From positions 620,001 to 684,000 of the forward strand of contig NZ_CP149514.1 in NCBI RefSeq assembly GCF_045291545.1: DNA of 64,000 bases, given 5' to 3'. The position numbers and the translations under genes are program-made. The notes beneath the pieces are model-generated. The model was not told where the DNA came from. It saw only the letters and a program-made list of their open reading frames with translations, and did not search any database. The stretch comes from Gallaecimonas sp045291545. Lineage in GTDB: Bacteria; Pseudomonadota; Gammaproteobacteria; Enterobacterales; Gallaecimonadaceae. Below, piece after piece: positions 50,697 to 58,329 of this stretch (its first letter is position 1; each line of letters opens with the position of its first letter).

Positions 50697-51626
50697 ATGG
50701 CCCGTCACCTGCCGCCGCTAAATGCGCTAAAGGCCTTTGAGGCCGCCGCCCGGCATCTTAGTTTCACCCGCGCGGCACAGGAGCTTTTTGTGACGCAGGC
50801 GGCCATTAGCCACCAGATCAAAACCCTCGAAGACCACCTTGGCCTGAAGCTGTTTCGCCGCCGCAATCGCTCATTGCTGCTCACCGAAGAAGGGCAGAGT
50901 TACTACCTCGATATCAAAGATATTTTCACTCACCTGGTGGAAGCCACGGCGCGGGTGTTGGCCCGTAGTGCCAAAGGCACCCTGACGGTGGCACTGCAGC
51001 CAAGTTATGCGATTCAGTGGATGGTGCCGCGGCTGAGCCGCTTTGCGGAGGCGCACCCGGATATTGATGTGCGCATCAAAGCAACTGAAACAGAAGAAGG
51101 TGGCCTCACCGACGATGTGGATGTGGCTATTTACTATGGCCGCGGGCACTGGCCGGGGCTACAGGCTGACCGCCTGCAAACCGAATACCTGATCCCGGTC
51201 TGTTCACCGTTATTGCTGGCTGGCCCCAAACCGCTGGCCAGCCCGGAAGATCTGGTGCATCACACCCTATTGCATGATGGCAGCCGTAAAGCCTGGCAAT
51301 CCTGGGTTAAACATCTGGGGCTGAGCCACCTGATCAAGGTTAACCAGGGGCCTATTTTTTCTCACTCGACAATGGTGCAGCAGGCCGCCATGCATGGTCA
51401 GGGTATTGCCCTGGCACATTCGGTGCTGGCCGAGCCTGACATCAGTTCCGGCCGTTTGGTGGTGCCGTTTAATCAGGTATTGCGTTCGCCCTATGCTTAC
51501 TATCTGGTCTGCCAGCAATCGCAGGCGGAGCAGGGCAAAATCACCGCCTTTAGAGACTGGCTGCTGGCGCTGGTTAAAGCCGAAGAGCACCGGATGTTGC
51601 CGGAAGACGCTGATGTCCAAGGCTGA
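50697..51626 (+). CDS. gcvA: LysR-type regulator GcvA
   Basis: The 309-residue regulator controls the glycine cleavage genes gcvTHP in E. coli. The N-terminal winged helix (about 7-65) reads LPPLNALKAFEAAARHLSFT and contains QELFVTQAAISHQIKTLEDH, nearly identical to E. coli GcvA, including KLFRRRNRSLLLTEEGQSYY. The effector domain (about 95-300) retains DDVDVAIYYGRGHWPGL and QGPIFSHSTMVQQAAMHGQG. The target gcv operon is not in the window. As in E. coli it is upstream of the ygdD-rlmM pair, with one extra gene inserted. Confidence 0.94.
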   Translation: MARHLPPLNALKAFEAAARHLSFTRAAQELFVTQAAISHQIKTLEDHLGLKLFRRRNRSLLLTEEGQSYYLDIKDIFTHLVEATARVLARSAKGTLTVALQPSYAIQWMVPRLSRFAEAHPDIDVRIKATETEEGGLTDDVDVAIYYGRGHWPGLQADRLQTEYLIPVCSPLLLAGPKPLASPEDLVHHTLLHDGSRKAWQSWVKHLGLSHLIKVNQGPIFSHSTMVQQAAMHGQGIALAHSVLAEPDISSGRLVVPFNQVLRSPYAYYLVCQQSQAEQGKITAFRDWLLALVKAEEHRMLPEDADVQG

Positions 51627-52206
51627 GCTGGTACTGGCGCACGGTAGCGGTGCTGGCCAGCAGCACCCGTTCATTGAAACCATCAAGCAAGGGCTGGTCG
51701 CGGCAGAGGTGGCGGTGACCACCTTTGATTTCCCTTATATGCAAAAAGCCATTGCCGCTGGCAAGCCGCGGCCGCCGGATAAATTGCCGGTACTGGTCGA
51801 GGCCATGCTTGATGCCTGTGGTGAAACACCACGGCCACTGTGGCTGGCTGGTAAGTCGTTGGGGGCGCGAGTGGCCATGCTCAGTGCCACCGCTCTGGCG
51901 GCGCGCGGCTGGCCGGTGCGGGGAGTGCTGGCCCTGGGCTATCCCTTTCATCCGCCAGGTAAACCAGAGCGACTGCGAATGGCGCCTATTGACGAATTAA
52001 CGGTACCTGGCTTGATCCTGCAGGGGGAGCGAGATACCTTTGGCGCCCGCGCGGAAGTCGAAGGTTACGGCCTGACAATCCCCGTGCAGTTTCTACCTGA
52101 CGGTGACCACAGTTTTAAACCGCGCAAGCGCAGTGGCTTGACCGAGTCGGACAACCTGCAAGCGGCCATCAAAGCCATGCTGGCATTTATCGAGGAGACC
52201 GCCTGA
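51613..52206 (+). CDS. Alpha/beta-hydrolase of the KANL3/Tex30 type
   Basis: A 197-residue alpha/beta-hydrolase-fold protein. ELVLAHGSGAGQQHPF carries the oxyanion HGxG motif, LAGKSLGARVAML the nucleophile elbow with the likely catalytic Ser in GKSLG, LILQGERDTFGA the acid region and FLPDGDHSFKPRKRSGL the catalytic His. Bacterial members are predicted hydrolases or dienelactone-hydrolase relatives with no known substrate. Its ATG overlaps the end of gcvA by 14 bases and its stop overlaps the ygdD start, so it is embedded in this operon between genes that are adjacent in E. coli. Confidence 0.85.
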   Translation: MSKAELVLAHGSGAGQQHPFIETIKQGLVAAEVAVTTFDFPYMQKAIAAGKPRPPDKLPVLVEAMLDACGETPRPLWLAGKSLGARVAMLSATALAARGWPVRGVLALGYPFHPPGKPERLRMAPIDELTVPGLILQGERDTFGARAEVEGYGLTIPVQFLPDGDHSFKPRKRSGLTESDNLQAAIKAMLAFIEETA

Positions 52207-52577
52207 TGCGAGGATTTCTGGCGCTGGCCGCGTTTTATGGTGCCAGTGGTGTGCTGATGGGCGCTTTTGCGGCCCATGGCCTGAAGAGTCAGTTATCAGC
52301 CCAGATGCTGGAAGTGGTGGAAACGGGCGTGCGTTACCAGTTTTGGCATGCCTTGGCACTGCTGGCAGTGGTGTTGCTGACGGGCCGTATTAACAGCCAC
52401 TGGCTTACTACCGCCGGCTGGCTTTTTGCCGTTGGGGTCGTGCTCTTTTCCGGCAGTTTGTATCTGCTGGCACTGACCGGCAAAACATTTTTTGGACCCA
52501 TTACTCCTATCGGTGGCGTGTGTCTGGTACTGGGGTGGCTGGCGTTGATGGTCGCTGCCTTGAAGGAGAATCTGTGA
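52206..52577 (+). CDS. ygdD: DUF423 membrane protein YgdD
   Basis: A 123-residue inner-membrane protein with four helices, beginning LAAFYGASGVLMGAFAAHGL with the conserved GAFGAHGL-type motif, then YQFWHALALLAVVLL and LFSGSLYLLALTGKTFFGPITPIGG (in two parts). The DUF423 family has no established function. Its ATG overlaps the hydrolase stop (TGATG) and its stop overlaps the rlmM GTG start (GTGA). Same neighbours as in E. coli (gcvA and rlmM). Confidence 0.92.
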   Translation: MRGFLALAAFYGASGVLMGAFAAHGLKSQLSAQMLEVVETGVRYQFWHALALLAVVLLTGRINSHWLTTAGWLFAVGVVLFSGSLYLLALTGKTFFGPITPIGGVCLVLGWLALMVAALKENL

Positions 52578-53641
52578 AACAGCTGCTGCTTTATTGCCGC
52601 CCTGGCTTTGAAGGTGAATGTGCCCAGGAAATTGAAGCCCGCGCTGCTGAGCGAGGGGTATACGGTTTTTGCCGCCTCAAGGGCAATACCGGCCTGGTCT
52701 TGTTTGAATGCTATGAAGTCAATGACGCCGGCAAGTTGCTGGGGCAATTACCGGTCAGCCAGCTGATCTTTGCCCGGCAGATGATCCGCGTGGCGCCACT
52801 GGTAACCGATTTACCTCTGGATGACCGCCTTAATCCTCTGTACATGGCGGCAGCAGAAGACTTGCCGGAGTGTGGTCAGTTATGGGTGGAAACGCCAGAC
52901 ACCAATGCCGGTAAGGAACTGAACCGATTATGCCGTGCCATTGCCACGCCAATGCGGGCTTTTTTCCGTAAGGCTGGCAAGCTGACCAGTCGTGATGAGG
53001 CCGAAAAACCAGTGCTGCATGTCTGCTTTACCGCAACCGACAGCGCTTATATCGGTTACACCCTGCCGCGCACCCATAACCCGCACTTGATGGGGATCAG
53101 CCGGCTGAAGTTTCCCAAGGACGCGCCCAGCCGTTCAACGCTGAAGCTGGAAGAGGCCTTCTACACCTTTTTGTCGAAAACTCAGCGGGAAAAACGCCTG
53201 CAAACCGGCATGAATGCGGTGGATTTGGGGGCAGCTCCCGGGGGCTGGACTTATCAGCTGGTGCGTCGAGGCATGATGGTAACCGCTGTTGATAATGGCC
53301 CTATGGATCAGGCTTTGATGGACAGTGGCCAAGTCAAGCATGTGCGTGACGATGGCTTCAAATGGTTGCCGAAAAAGCGCAATGTGCATTGGCTGGTTTG
53401 CGACATGATCGACAGCCCGAAGAAAGTGGCCGGGCGGATCTGCGACTGGTTTATCGATGATTGGTGCCAGGAGGCCATTTTTAACCTGAAACTGCCGGTG
53501 AAGCGACGCTTCCATACGGTGGAGGAGTGCCTGGAGCTTATCTATACCCGCCTGGAAGAGGCTGGCCTAGGTTACCGGCTGGCGGCCAAACACCTGTATT
53601 ACGACCGCGAAGAAATTACCGTTTATTTGTCACGGGGCTGA
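52574..53641 (+). CDS. rlmM: 23S rRNA (cytidine-2498-2'-O)-methyltransferase RlmM, GTG start
   Basis: The 355-residue SAM enzyme methylates C2498 of 23S rRNA. It has an N-terminal THUMP-type domain (LLLYCRPGFEGECAQEIEAR) and a Rossmann methyltransferase domain with NAVDLGAAPGGWTYQLVRRG as SAM motif, DNGPMDQALM, and the RrmJ-type catalytic lysine context FNLKLPVKRRF. The start is GTG at 52574, ten bases after the beginning of an AAGGAG site and overlapping the ygdD stop; a longer frame from 52520 lies inside ygdD. The gene ends 12 bases inside the opposite PilZ-like gene. Confidence 0.94.
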   Translation: MKQLLLYCRPGFEGECAQEIEARAAERGVYGFCRLKGNTGLVLFECYEVNDAGKLLGQLPVSQLIFARQMIRVAPLVTDLPLDDRLNPLYMAAAEDLPECGQLWVETPDTNAGKELNRLCRAIATPMRAFFRKAGKLTSRDEAEKPVLHVCFTATDSAYIGYTLPRTHNPHLMGISRLKFPKDAPSRSTLKLEEAFYTFLSKTQREKRLQTGMNAVDLGAAPGGWTYQLVRRGMMVTAVDNGPMDQALMDSGQVKHVRDDGFKWLPKKRNVHWLVCDMIDSPKKVAGRICDWFIDDWCQEAIFNLKLPVKRRFHTVEECLELIYTRLEEAGLGYRLAAKHLYYDREEITVYLSRG

Positions 53642-53953
53642 GGGCTCGTCGTCCTCGCCCGGAAACAGATCGTCAGGCTGGCTGGCTTCATTATCGAGGA
53701 TGAAACCTATCCGCACACCGTAGTCCGTACGGGTGCAATAGGTGATGGTGCCAGACAGCTTTAATTGCGGCTCCCGGTCCATGAATTCGACAACCGCCGG
53801 CACGTGCTCAGGCACCGGTTCCATCAGTAATACGCCAAGGCTTTTCTCGCCGGCATCCAGCGCCATGCCATCAAAATGGCGACCATCCTGTTTGAGCTGA
53901 ACCTGCACCGGATATTCAAACACCCGGCGCGGTAATTCACGGTATTTGACCAC
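53630..53953 (-). CDS. PilZ-like small protein, probable GTG start
   Basis: A protein of 107 residues (113 if started at the ATG at 53971). It shows a PilZ-type pattern: an N-terminal basic stretch KYRELPRRVFEYPVQVQL resembling the RxxxR c-di-GMP motif, then EKSLGVLL where PilZ domains have a (D/N)xSxxG motif, and alternating beta strands ending CTRTDYGVRIGFILDN. The second motif is imperfect, so c-di-GMP binding is likely but not assured. The GTG at 53953 has AGAGGG six bases upstream, while the earlier ATG has no clear site. Two diguanylate cyclases in the window make the link plausible. Ends tail-to-tail with rlmM, overlapping by 12 bases. Confidence 0.7.
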   Translation of the reverse strand: MVKYRELPRRVFEYPVQVQLKQDGRHFDGMALDAGEKSLGVLLMEPVPEHVPAVVEFMDREPQLKLSGTITYCTRTDYGVRIGFILDNEASQPDDLFPGEDDEPSAP

Positions 53954-54059
53954 CGGCGGCCCTCTTTGCATGTCACTATTTGTACTTTAGCGGTTGGTCA
54001 TTGATTGTCCAGTCAACTCGACGTAGGGTGAGAGCAGCTTCTCGGAAAAAGGCAGACTG

Positions 54060-54455
54060 ATGAACCCGATGCAAAGCGCTGGTCGGCGGCTGATGATCCT
54101 GGCTCAGGATCTGGTGTTATACATTGTTGGACTGGCCACGCTGATCCTCATCGGTGAGGAAGTCTGGACCATGATTGATAACCGCGCAGTGGAGTTGGCC
54201 GACATCCTGCTGCTGTTTATCTATCTGGAAGTACTGGCGATGGTGACGCTGTACTTGGAGTCCGGCAAGCTGCCCGTGCGCATGCCCCTTTATATAACGA
54301 TTGTAGCCCTTGCCCGTTATTTGATTCTGGATATGAAGGAAATGGACAACCTGCGCATGCTTATTGTCGCCAGTGCCGCCTTGATCCTGGCGTTAACAGT
54401 GCTGGTGATCCGCTATGGACACCTGAAATTTCCTTATTCTCGTGGCGATGGTTAG
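54060..54455 (+). CDS. psiE: Phosphate-starvation-inducible protein PsiE-like membrane protein
   Basis: A 131-residue inner-membrane protein with four helices of the PsiE family. LYIVGLATLILIGEEVWTMI, LLLFIYLEVLAMVTLYLESG and RMPLYITIVALARYLILDMK follow the family pattern closely. Function is unknown; E. coli psiE is induced by phosphate starvation through PhoB. I see no clear Pho box in the ~90 bases upstream, so that control cannot be assumed. Its stop overlaps the stop of the LysR gene on the other strand by four bases. Confidence 0.88.
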   Translation: MNPMQSAGRRLMILAQDLVLYIVGLATLILIGEEVWTMIDNRAVELADILLLFIYLEVLAMVTLYLESGKLPVRMPLYITIVALARYLILDMKEMDNLRMLIVASAALILALTVLVIRYGHLKFPYSRGDG

Positions 54456-55330
54456 TGCCAGTAATCTTTACAGACACCGATAAAATCCAGTGCTGCCGGG
54501 CTCAGGCTATGGCCTTTGACAAAGAAAATGCCCACCTGGCGTTCGATAGAAGCAAAGGGAAACTCATCCAATGGCCGCAAGTGCTGTAACTGCGGCAACT
54601 CAGCAATAACCCGGTCACTGATATAGCCAACAGCCAGTCCCCGGTCAATTAAACTCAGGCGCAGGTTGAGGCTGGAGATCTGCCAGATCATCTGAAAATG
54701 ATCGCGCAGTTTGTCTGGATAAGGGCGTTGATCCGGTTCATCCAGTGAAGAAACAACCAGCGGAATGCGTCCCAGTTGGCTGTTGCTTAACGGCTGCTGG
54801 TGCAGCCGGTGTTGTGGGCTGATCAGCAGCCGGCGATTTTCTTCATAAATAGCGATACGCTCGAACTGCGCCATGCGGGTTTCAAAAGGCCCCAGCCCCA
54901 GCTCGACTTCGCCGTTCAGCACCGATTGGACGATGCTACGTGACGGCTGTTCGATGATCCGCAAGCGGGTTTGCGGCCACTGCTGGCTAAACAGCGCCAC
55001 CAGATCCGGCCCGGCAAAGCGATTATTGGTGCTGTCAATGGCGACGCTCAGTTCCTGGTTGGCCCCCTGGCTGAGGCGGTCAATGTCTTCCAGTACCAAC
55101 TGCTCCTGGCGCAGCTGCTCATCGGCATAATGAAAAAGCCGCCGCCCGGCAGCACTCAATTTGATAGGGCGTTGCCGCAGCACCAGTGTCTGGCCCAGCT
55201 TGGCCTCCAGCTGTTTAATGGACTGGCTGACGGCCGATTGGGTCAGGTGCAGTTCGTTGGCAGCACTACGAAAGCCTCCTACCTTGGCCAAGGTATGAAA
55301 AATACGCAGTTCGCCGCTTTCCAATCGCAT
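54452..55330 (-). CDS. LysR-type transcriptional regulator
   Basis: A 292-residue LysR regulator divergent from a citrate synthase gene. The DNA-binding domain (1-60) reads LRIFHTLAKVGGFRSAANEL followed by HLTQSAVSQSIKQLEAKLGQ; the effector domain runs from about 90. Divergent placement suggests it controls the citrate synthase and perhaps the pyruvate oxidase downstream. A GATAAG-N5-CTTATC dyad begins three bases upstream of its start codon, so it may repress itself as well. I cannot identify the inducer or assign a named orthologue. Confidence 0.9.
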   Translation of the reverse strand: MRLESGELRIFHTLAKVGGFRSAANELHLTQSAVSQSIKQLEAKLGQTLVLRQRPIKLSAAGRRLFHYADEQLRQEQLVLEDIDRLSQGANQELSVAIDSTNNRFAGPDLVALFSQQWPQTRLRIIEQPSRSIVQSVLNGEVELGLGPFETRMAQFERIAIYEENRRLLISPQHRLHQQPLSNSQLGRIPLVVSSLDEPDQRPYPDKLRDHFQMIWQISSLNLRLSLIDRGLAVGYISDRVIAELPQLQHLRPLDEFPFASIERQVGIFFVKGHSLSPAALDFIGVCKDYWH

Positions 55331-55332
55331 TT

Positions 55333-55349
55333 GATAAGCCTGACTTATC
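55333..55349. promoter_or_regulatory. Dyad with LysR-box form in the LysR / citrate synthase intergenic region
   Basis: GATAAG-CCTGA-CTTATC is a perfect 6-bp dyad and contains T-N11-A, the LysR-box signature. It lies next to the LysR start codon and about 85 bases before the citrate synthase start. Confidence 0.6.
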
Positions 55350-55433
55350 GAAAGTTCATTTAGTTTGATTAGATTAACACCGAAAAGGGGCTTTTAATAA
55401 CGGCTCATTAATTTCACGATGGGCAAGCGATCT

Positions 55434-56537
55434 ATGAGCACTGAGATAAATATTGGCCTGGAAGGTGTGTTGGTCGGTGCTACAGCCATATCCAATGTCG
55501 AAGGTGATATTGGCCGCCTGAGTTACCGAGGCCAGGATATTCAGCAGTTGGCCAAAGCCCCTCTGGCCGCGGTGATTGCACTGGTACTGGCTGACCGGCA
55601 ACTGAGCGCAGATGAAGCCCGCACACTTGATGGCTGGCTCGCTGGCGAGGCAGAGCTGGCTGCGGTGGAAATGCGGGTGTTGGAACAGCTGGGCCGTGAT
55701 CAGCACCCCATGGCGGTACTACAGGCTTTGGTCCCCATTACCGATACCCGTGCCCGCACACCTTTGCCAGCCTTCATGCCGGAACACCTGGAAGCCAGCC
55801 TGGTGTTGACTGCCAAGCTCAGTGCTATCACCCGGGTCTGGCACAACCTGGCGCACTACGGTGCTGTTGAGCCGCTGCCGGACGGGTTGGGTTTTACCGA
55901 AAAGTTGCTCACCGGCATTAACCGTAAGCCGCCGGGTGAACAGGCCATTCGCGCCCTGGAAACGGTACAGATCCTGCAAATTGATCACAGCTATAACGCT
56001 GGCACTTTTGCCGGCCGGGTAGTCGCCTCAACCCAGGCTAGTCTGGCCGCCAGTATCAGTGCCAGCCTGGGCGCTTTGTCCGGGCCTTTGCATGGTGGGG
56101 CCGATGAGGCGGCTATTAAAATGGCCCGTAAAATTGGCAGTGCCGAGAAAGCCGCCGGCTGGGTTGCTCAGGCGCTGGCGGACAAAGTCAAAATCATGGG
56201 TATGGGGCACCGGGAATACCGCCGCCTGGACCCTCGTGCTGGTATTCTCAAGCCCATGGCTGAGCAATTTTGTGAAGGTACCCACTATCAGGGGTTGATG
56301 GAAACCCTGATGGCGGTGGAGGCGGCTTGTCAGGTGGAGTTTGCCAAAAAAGACAAAGAAATTTACGCCAACCTGGAATTTTATAAAGGTGCGGTTTATC
56401 TGGCGTTGGGCATTCCGGAGCATTTCTTTACTGCCTTGTTCGCCTGTGCGCGAATTGTCGGCTGGAGTGCTCACTTCTTTGAATTCAACCAAGCTCCGAG
56501 GTTGATCCGGCCGCGTGCTCAATACATTGGCCACTAA
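55434..56537 (+). CDS. Short-type citrate (or 2-methylcitrate) synthase family protein
   Basis: A 367-residue member of the short, Gram-positive-like citrate synthase group, distinct from the ~430-residue GltA typical of Gammaproteobacteria. It has IGLEGVLVGATAISNVEGDI, YRGQDIQQLA, the histidines His185 (DHSYNAGTF), His220 (SGPLHGGADE) and His259 (GMGHREYRRLDPRA). The catalytic Asp, usually in an NVDFYSG-type motif, is Glu315 here (ANLEFYKGAVY), confirmed at codon level as GAA. The end reads AHFFEFNQAPRLIRPRAQYIG. Whether it makes citrate, 2-methylcitrate or another product is open. No prp genes are nearby. The ATG at 55434 is preferred over 55419. A terminator separates it from the pyruvate oxidase gene. 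Confidence 0.85.
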   Translation: MSTEINIGLEGVLVGATAISNVEGDIGRLSYRGQDIQQLAKAPLAAVIALVLADRQLSADEARTLDGWLAGEAELAAVEMRVLEQLGRDQHPMAVLQALVPITDTRARTPLPAFMPEHLEASLVLTAKLSAITRVWHNLAHYGAVEPLPDGLGFTEKLLTGINRKPPGEQAIRALETVQILQIDHSYNAGTFAGRVVASTQASLAASISASLGALSGPLHGGADEAAIKMARKIGSAEKAAGWVAQALADKVKIMGMGHREYRRLDPRAGILKPMAEQFCEGTHYQGLMETLMAVEAACQVEFAKKDKEIYANLEFYKGAVYLALGIPEHFFTALFACARIVGWSAHFFEFNQAPRLIRPRAQYIGH

Positions 56538-56538
56538 G

Positions 56539-56564
56539 AAAAAGCCCGCTTGTGCGGGCTTTTT
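56539..56564 (+). terminator. Intrinsic terminator of the citrate synthase gene
   Basis: Stem AAAAAGCCCGC / GCGGGCTTTTT with a four-base loop. Confidence 0.9.
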
Positions 56565-56661
56565 ACTGTCTAGGTGAAAGCTGAACGGCCTCTTTGCTGC
56601 GGTGTGACGATTTAAATCATTTGTGTTCGAATGAATAGGCGTCACAACCAAGGAGCAAGGT

Positions 56662-58329
56662 ATGAACCTGTCAGGTGTGTTGTTGAAGGTGCTGGTGGCT
56701 AATGGTGTCCGGCAGCTGTTTGGTATTCCCGGCGATGCCATCAATGCCGTGACCGATGCGGTGCGGCGCCAGGATGATATCCAGTTTATTCAGGTGCGCC
56801 ACGAAGAAGCCGGTGCTTTTGCAGCCTCGGCGCAAGCTAAGCTGACCGGCCAGCTCAGTGCCTGCCTGGGTACCGCCGGCCCCGGAGCCATTCATTTGCT
56901 CAACGGTTTATACGATGCGCGGCTCGACCATGCACCGGTGTTAGCTATTACCGGCCAGGTAGAAACCGGGCACTTGGGCAGCCAGTATCATCAGGAGGTC
57001 AACCTTGATCGGCTGTTTGCCGATGTGGCGGTGTATTCGCGCACCGTGGTGGATCCGGCGCAGTTACCCAAGGTAGCGATAGAAGCCTGCCAGGCTGCAC
57101 TGGCGCATGGCGGCGTGGCTCACATTGCCTTACCTGCCAACCTGGCGGCCGAACCGCTGGCTTTTGATGAGTTACAGCAATTACAGGCGCCGCGAGCCGG
57201 CCGTCTAGTGGCTGACCCCGACAGCAGCCGTGAAGCGGTGGCCTTGCTCAATCGTGCCAAAAAGCCAGTGATCCTGGCGGGTATCGGTGCCAAAGATGCC
57301 GCCCCGGCCTTGCGGCAACTGGCAGAGCGGCTGCAGGCCCCCATTATCCGTACTCTCAAAGCTAAAGACTTTATTGATGATAATGATCCGCTGTGTATCG
57401 GTGGCTTGGGTCTACTGGGTGGCAAGCCGGCTGTCAAAGCCATTGAGCAGTGCGATCTGCTGCTGATGCTGGGCACGGATTTTCCCTACCAGGCGTTTTA
57501 TCCAACGGATGCCAAGGTGATCCAGGTCGACACCCACCCGGGCCGCATTGGCCGCCGTCATCCTGTGACTTTAGGCGTTGTGGCTGATGTGGCGCAGGTG
57601 CTGCCGCCGTGGCTGGAGGCCTTGGCCAGCAAAGAAACCGGGCTATTGAGCCCAATGCGAGAAGAAAAGCAGACCATGCTGGCTCAGCAAGAGGCCGATG
57701 AAAGCAGCACTGAAACCCCCATTCATCCAGCCAGATTGCTTACTGAAGTGGCAAAAGCAGCACCGGATGACGCTATTTTTACGGTCGATACCGGCACCGT
57801 AACCGCCTGGGCAGCGCGCCATTTACGGCTGCGTGGCCAACAACGTTTTGTGCTTTCTGGGGGCCTGGCCAGTATGGCTTTTGCCTTTTCCGGAGCCATT
57901 GGTGCGCAGCTGGCATATCCGCGTCAGAAGGTGTTTGCGCTTTGTGGTGACGGTGCCTTCACCATGCTGATGGGTGATTTTGTGACGGCTGTTAAGTACC
58001 AGCTGCCTTTGGTGGTGGTGGTTCTTAACAACCACAAGCTGGGTTTTATTACCCTCGAACAGGAAAGTGCCGGCTTACCGGACTGGGGCACTGATTTAAC
58101 CAACCCGGATTTTGCTGCACTAGCCAATGCCTGCGGCGGTGAGGGTATCAGTATCACTGACCCCGATGAGATTGCCCCGGCGTTAGCGCGGGCCCTGGCC
58201 AGTGACGGGCCGGTGCTGCTGGATGTACAGACCGATCCCAACGCCTTGATCATGCCACCGAAGGTTGAGCTATCACAAGCTGTCAGCTTTGGTGTTGCCA
58301 AACTTAAGGAGCAATGGGAGCGATGGTAA
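56662..58329 (+). CDS. poxB: Thiamine-diphosphate enzyme of the pyruvate oxidase (PoxB) type
   Basis: A 555-residue protein of the acetohydroxyacid synthase/pyruvate oxidase fold; PoxB converts pyruvate to acetate and CO2 and passes electrons to ubiquinone through FAD. The N-terminal Pyr domain has VRHEEAGAFAASAQAKLTG with catalytic Glu49; the central FAD domain has LGTDFPYQAFYPTDAKVIQV, very like E. coli PoxB; the PP domain has GDGAFTMLMGDFVTAVKYQL with the Mg-ThDP motif. E. coli PoxB continues past this point with a lipid-binding peptide; here the chain stops at KLKEQWERW, so that tail is short or missing. An AAGGAG site precedes the ATG. The 3' end overlaps the opposite GNAT gene by 26 bases. 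Confidence 0.85.
   Translation: MNLSGVLLKVLVANGVRQLFGIPGDAINAVTDAVRRQDDIQFIQVRHEEAGAFAASAQAKLTGQLSACLGTAGPGAIHLLNGLYDARLDHAPVLAITGQVETGHLGSQYHQEVNLDRLFADVAVYSRTVVDPAQLPKVAIEACQAALAHGGVAHIALPANLAAEPLAFDELQQLQAPRAGRLVADPDSSREAVALLNRAKKPVILAGIGAKDAAPALRQLAERLQAPIIRTLKAKDFIDDNDPLCIGGLGLLGGKPAVKAIEQCDLLLMLGTDFPYQAFYPTDAKVIQVDTHPGRIGRRHPVTLGVVADVAQVLPPWLEALASKETGLLSPMREEKQTMLAQQEADESSTETPIHPARLLTEVAKAAPDDAIFTVDTGTVTAWAARHLRLRGQQRFVLSGGLASMAFAFSGAIGAQLAYPRQKVFALCGDGAFTMLMGDFVTAVKYQLPLVVVVLNNHKLGFITLEQESAGLPDWGTDLTNPDFAALANACGGEGISITDPDEIAPALARALASDGPVLLDVQTDPNALIMPPKVELSQAVSFGVAKLKEQWERW

Noticed and set aside
53972..54059. Pho box upstream of psiE
   Set aside because: I looked for CTGTCAT-type direct repeats and found only scattered partial matches, so PhoB control is not supported here.
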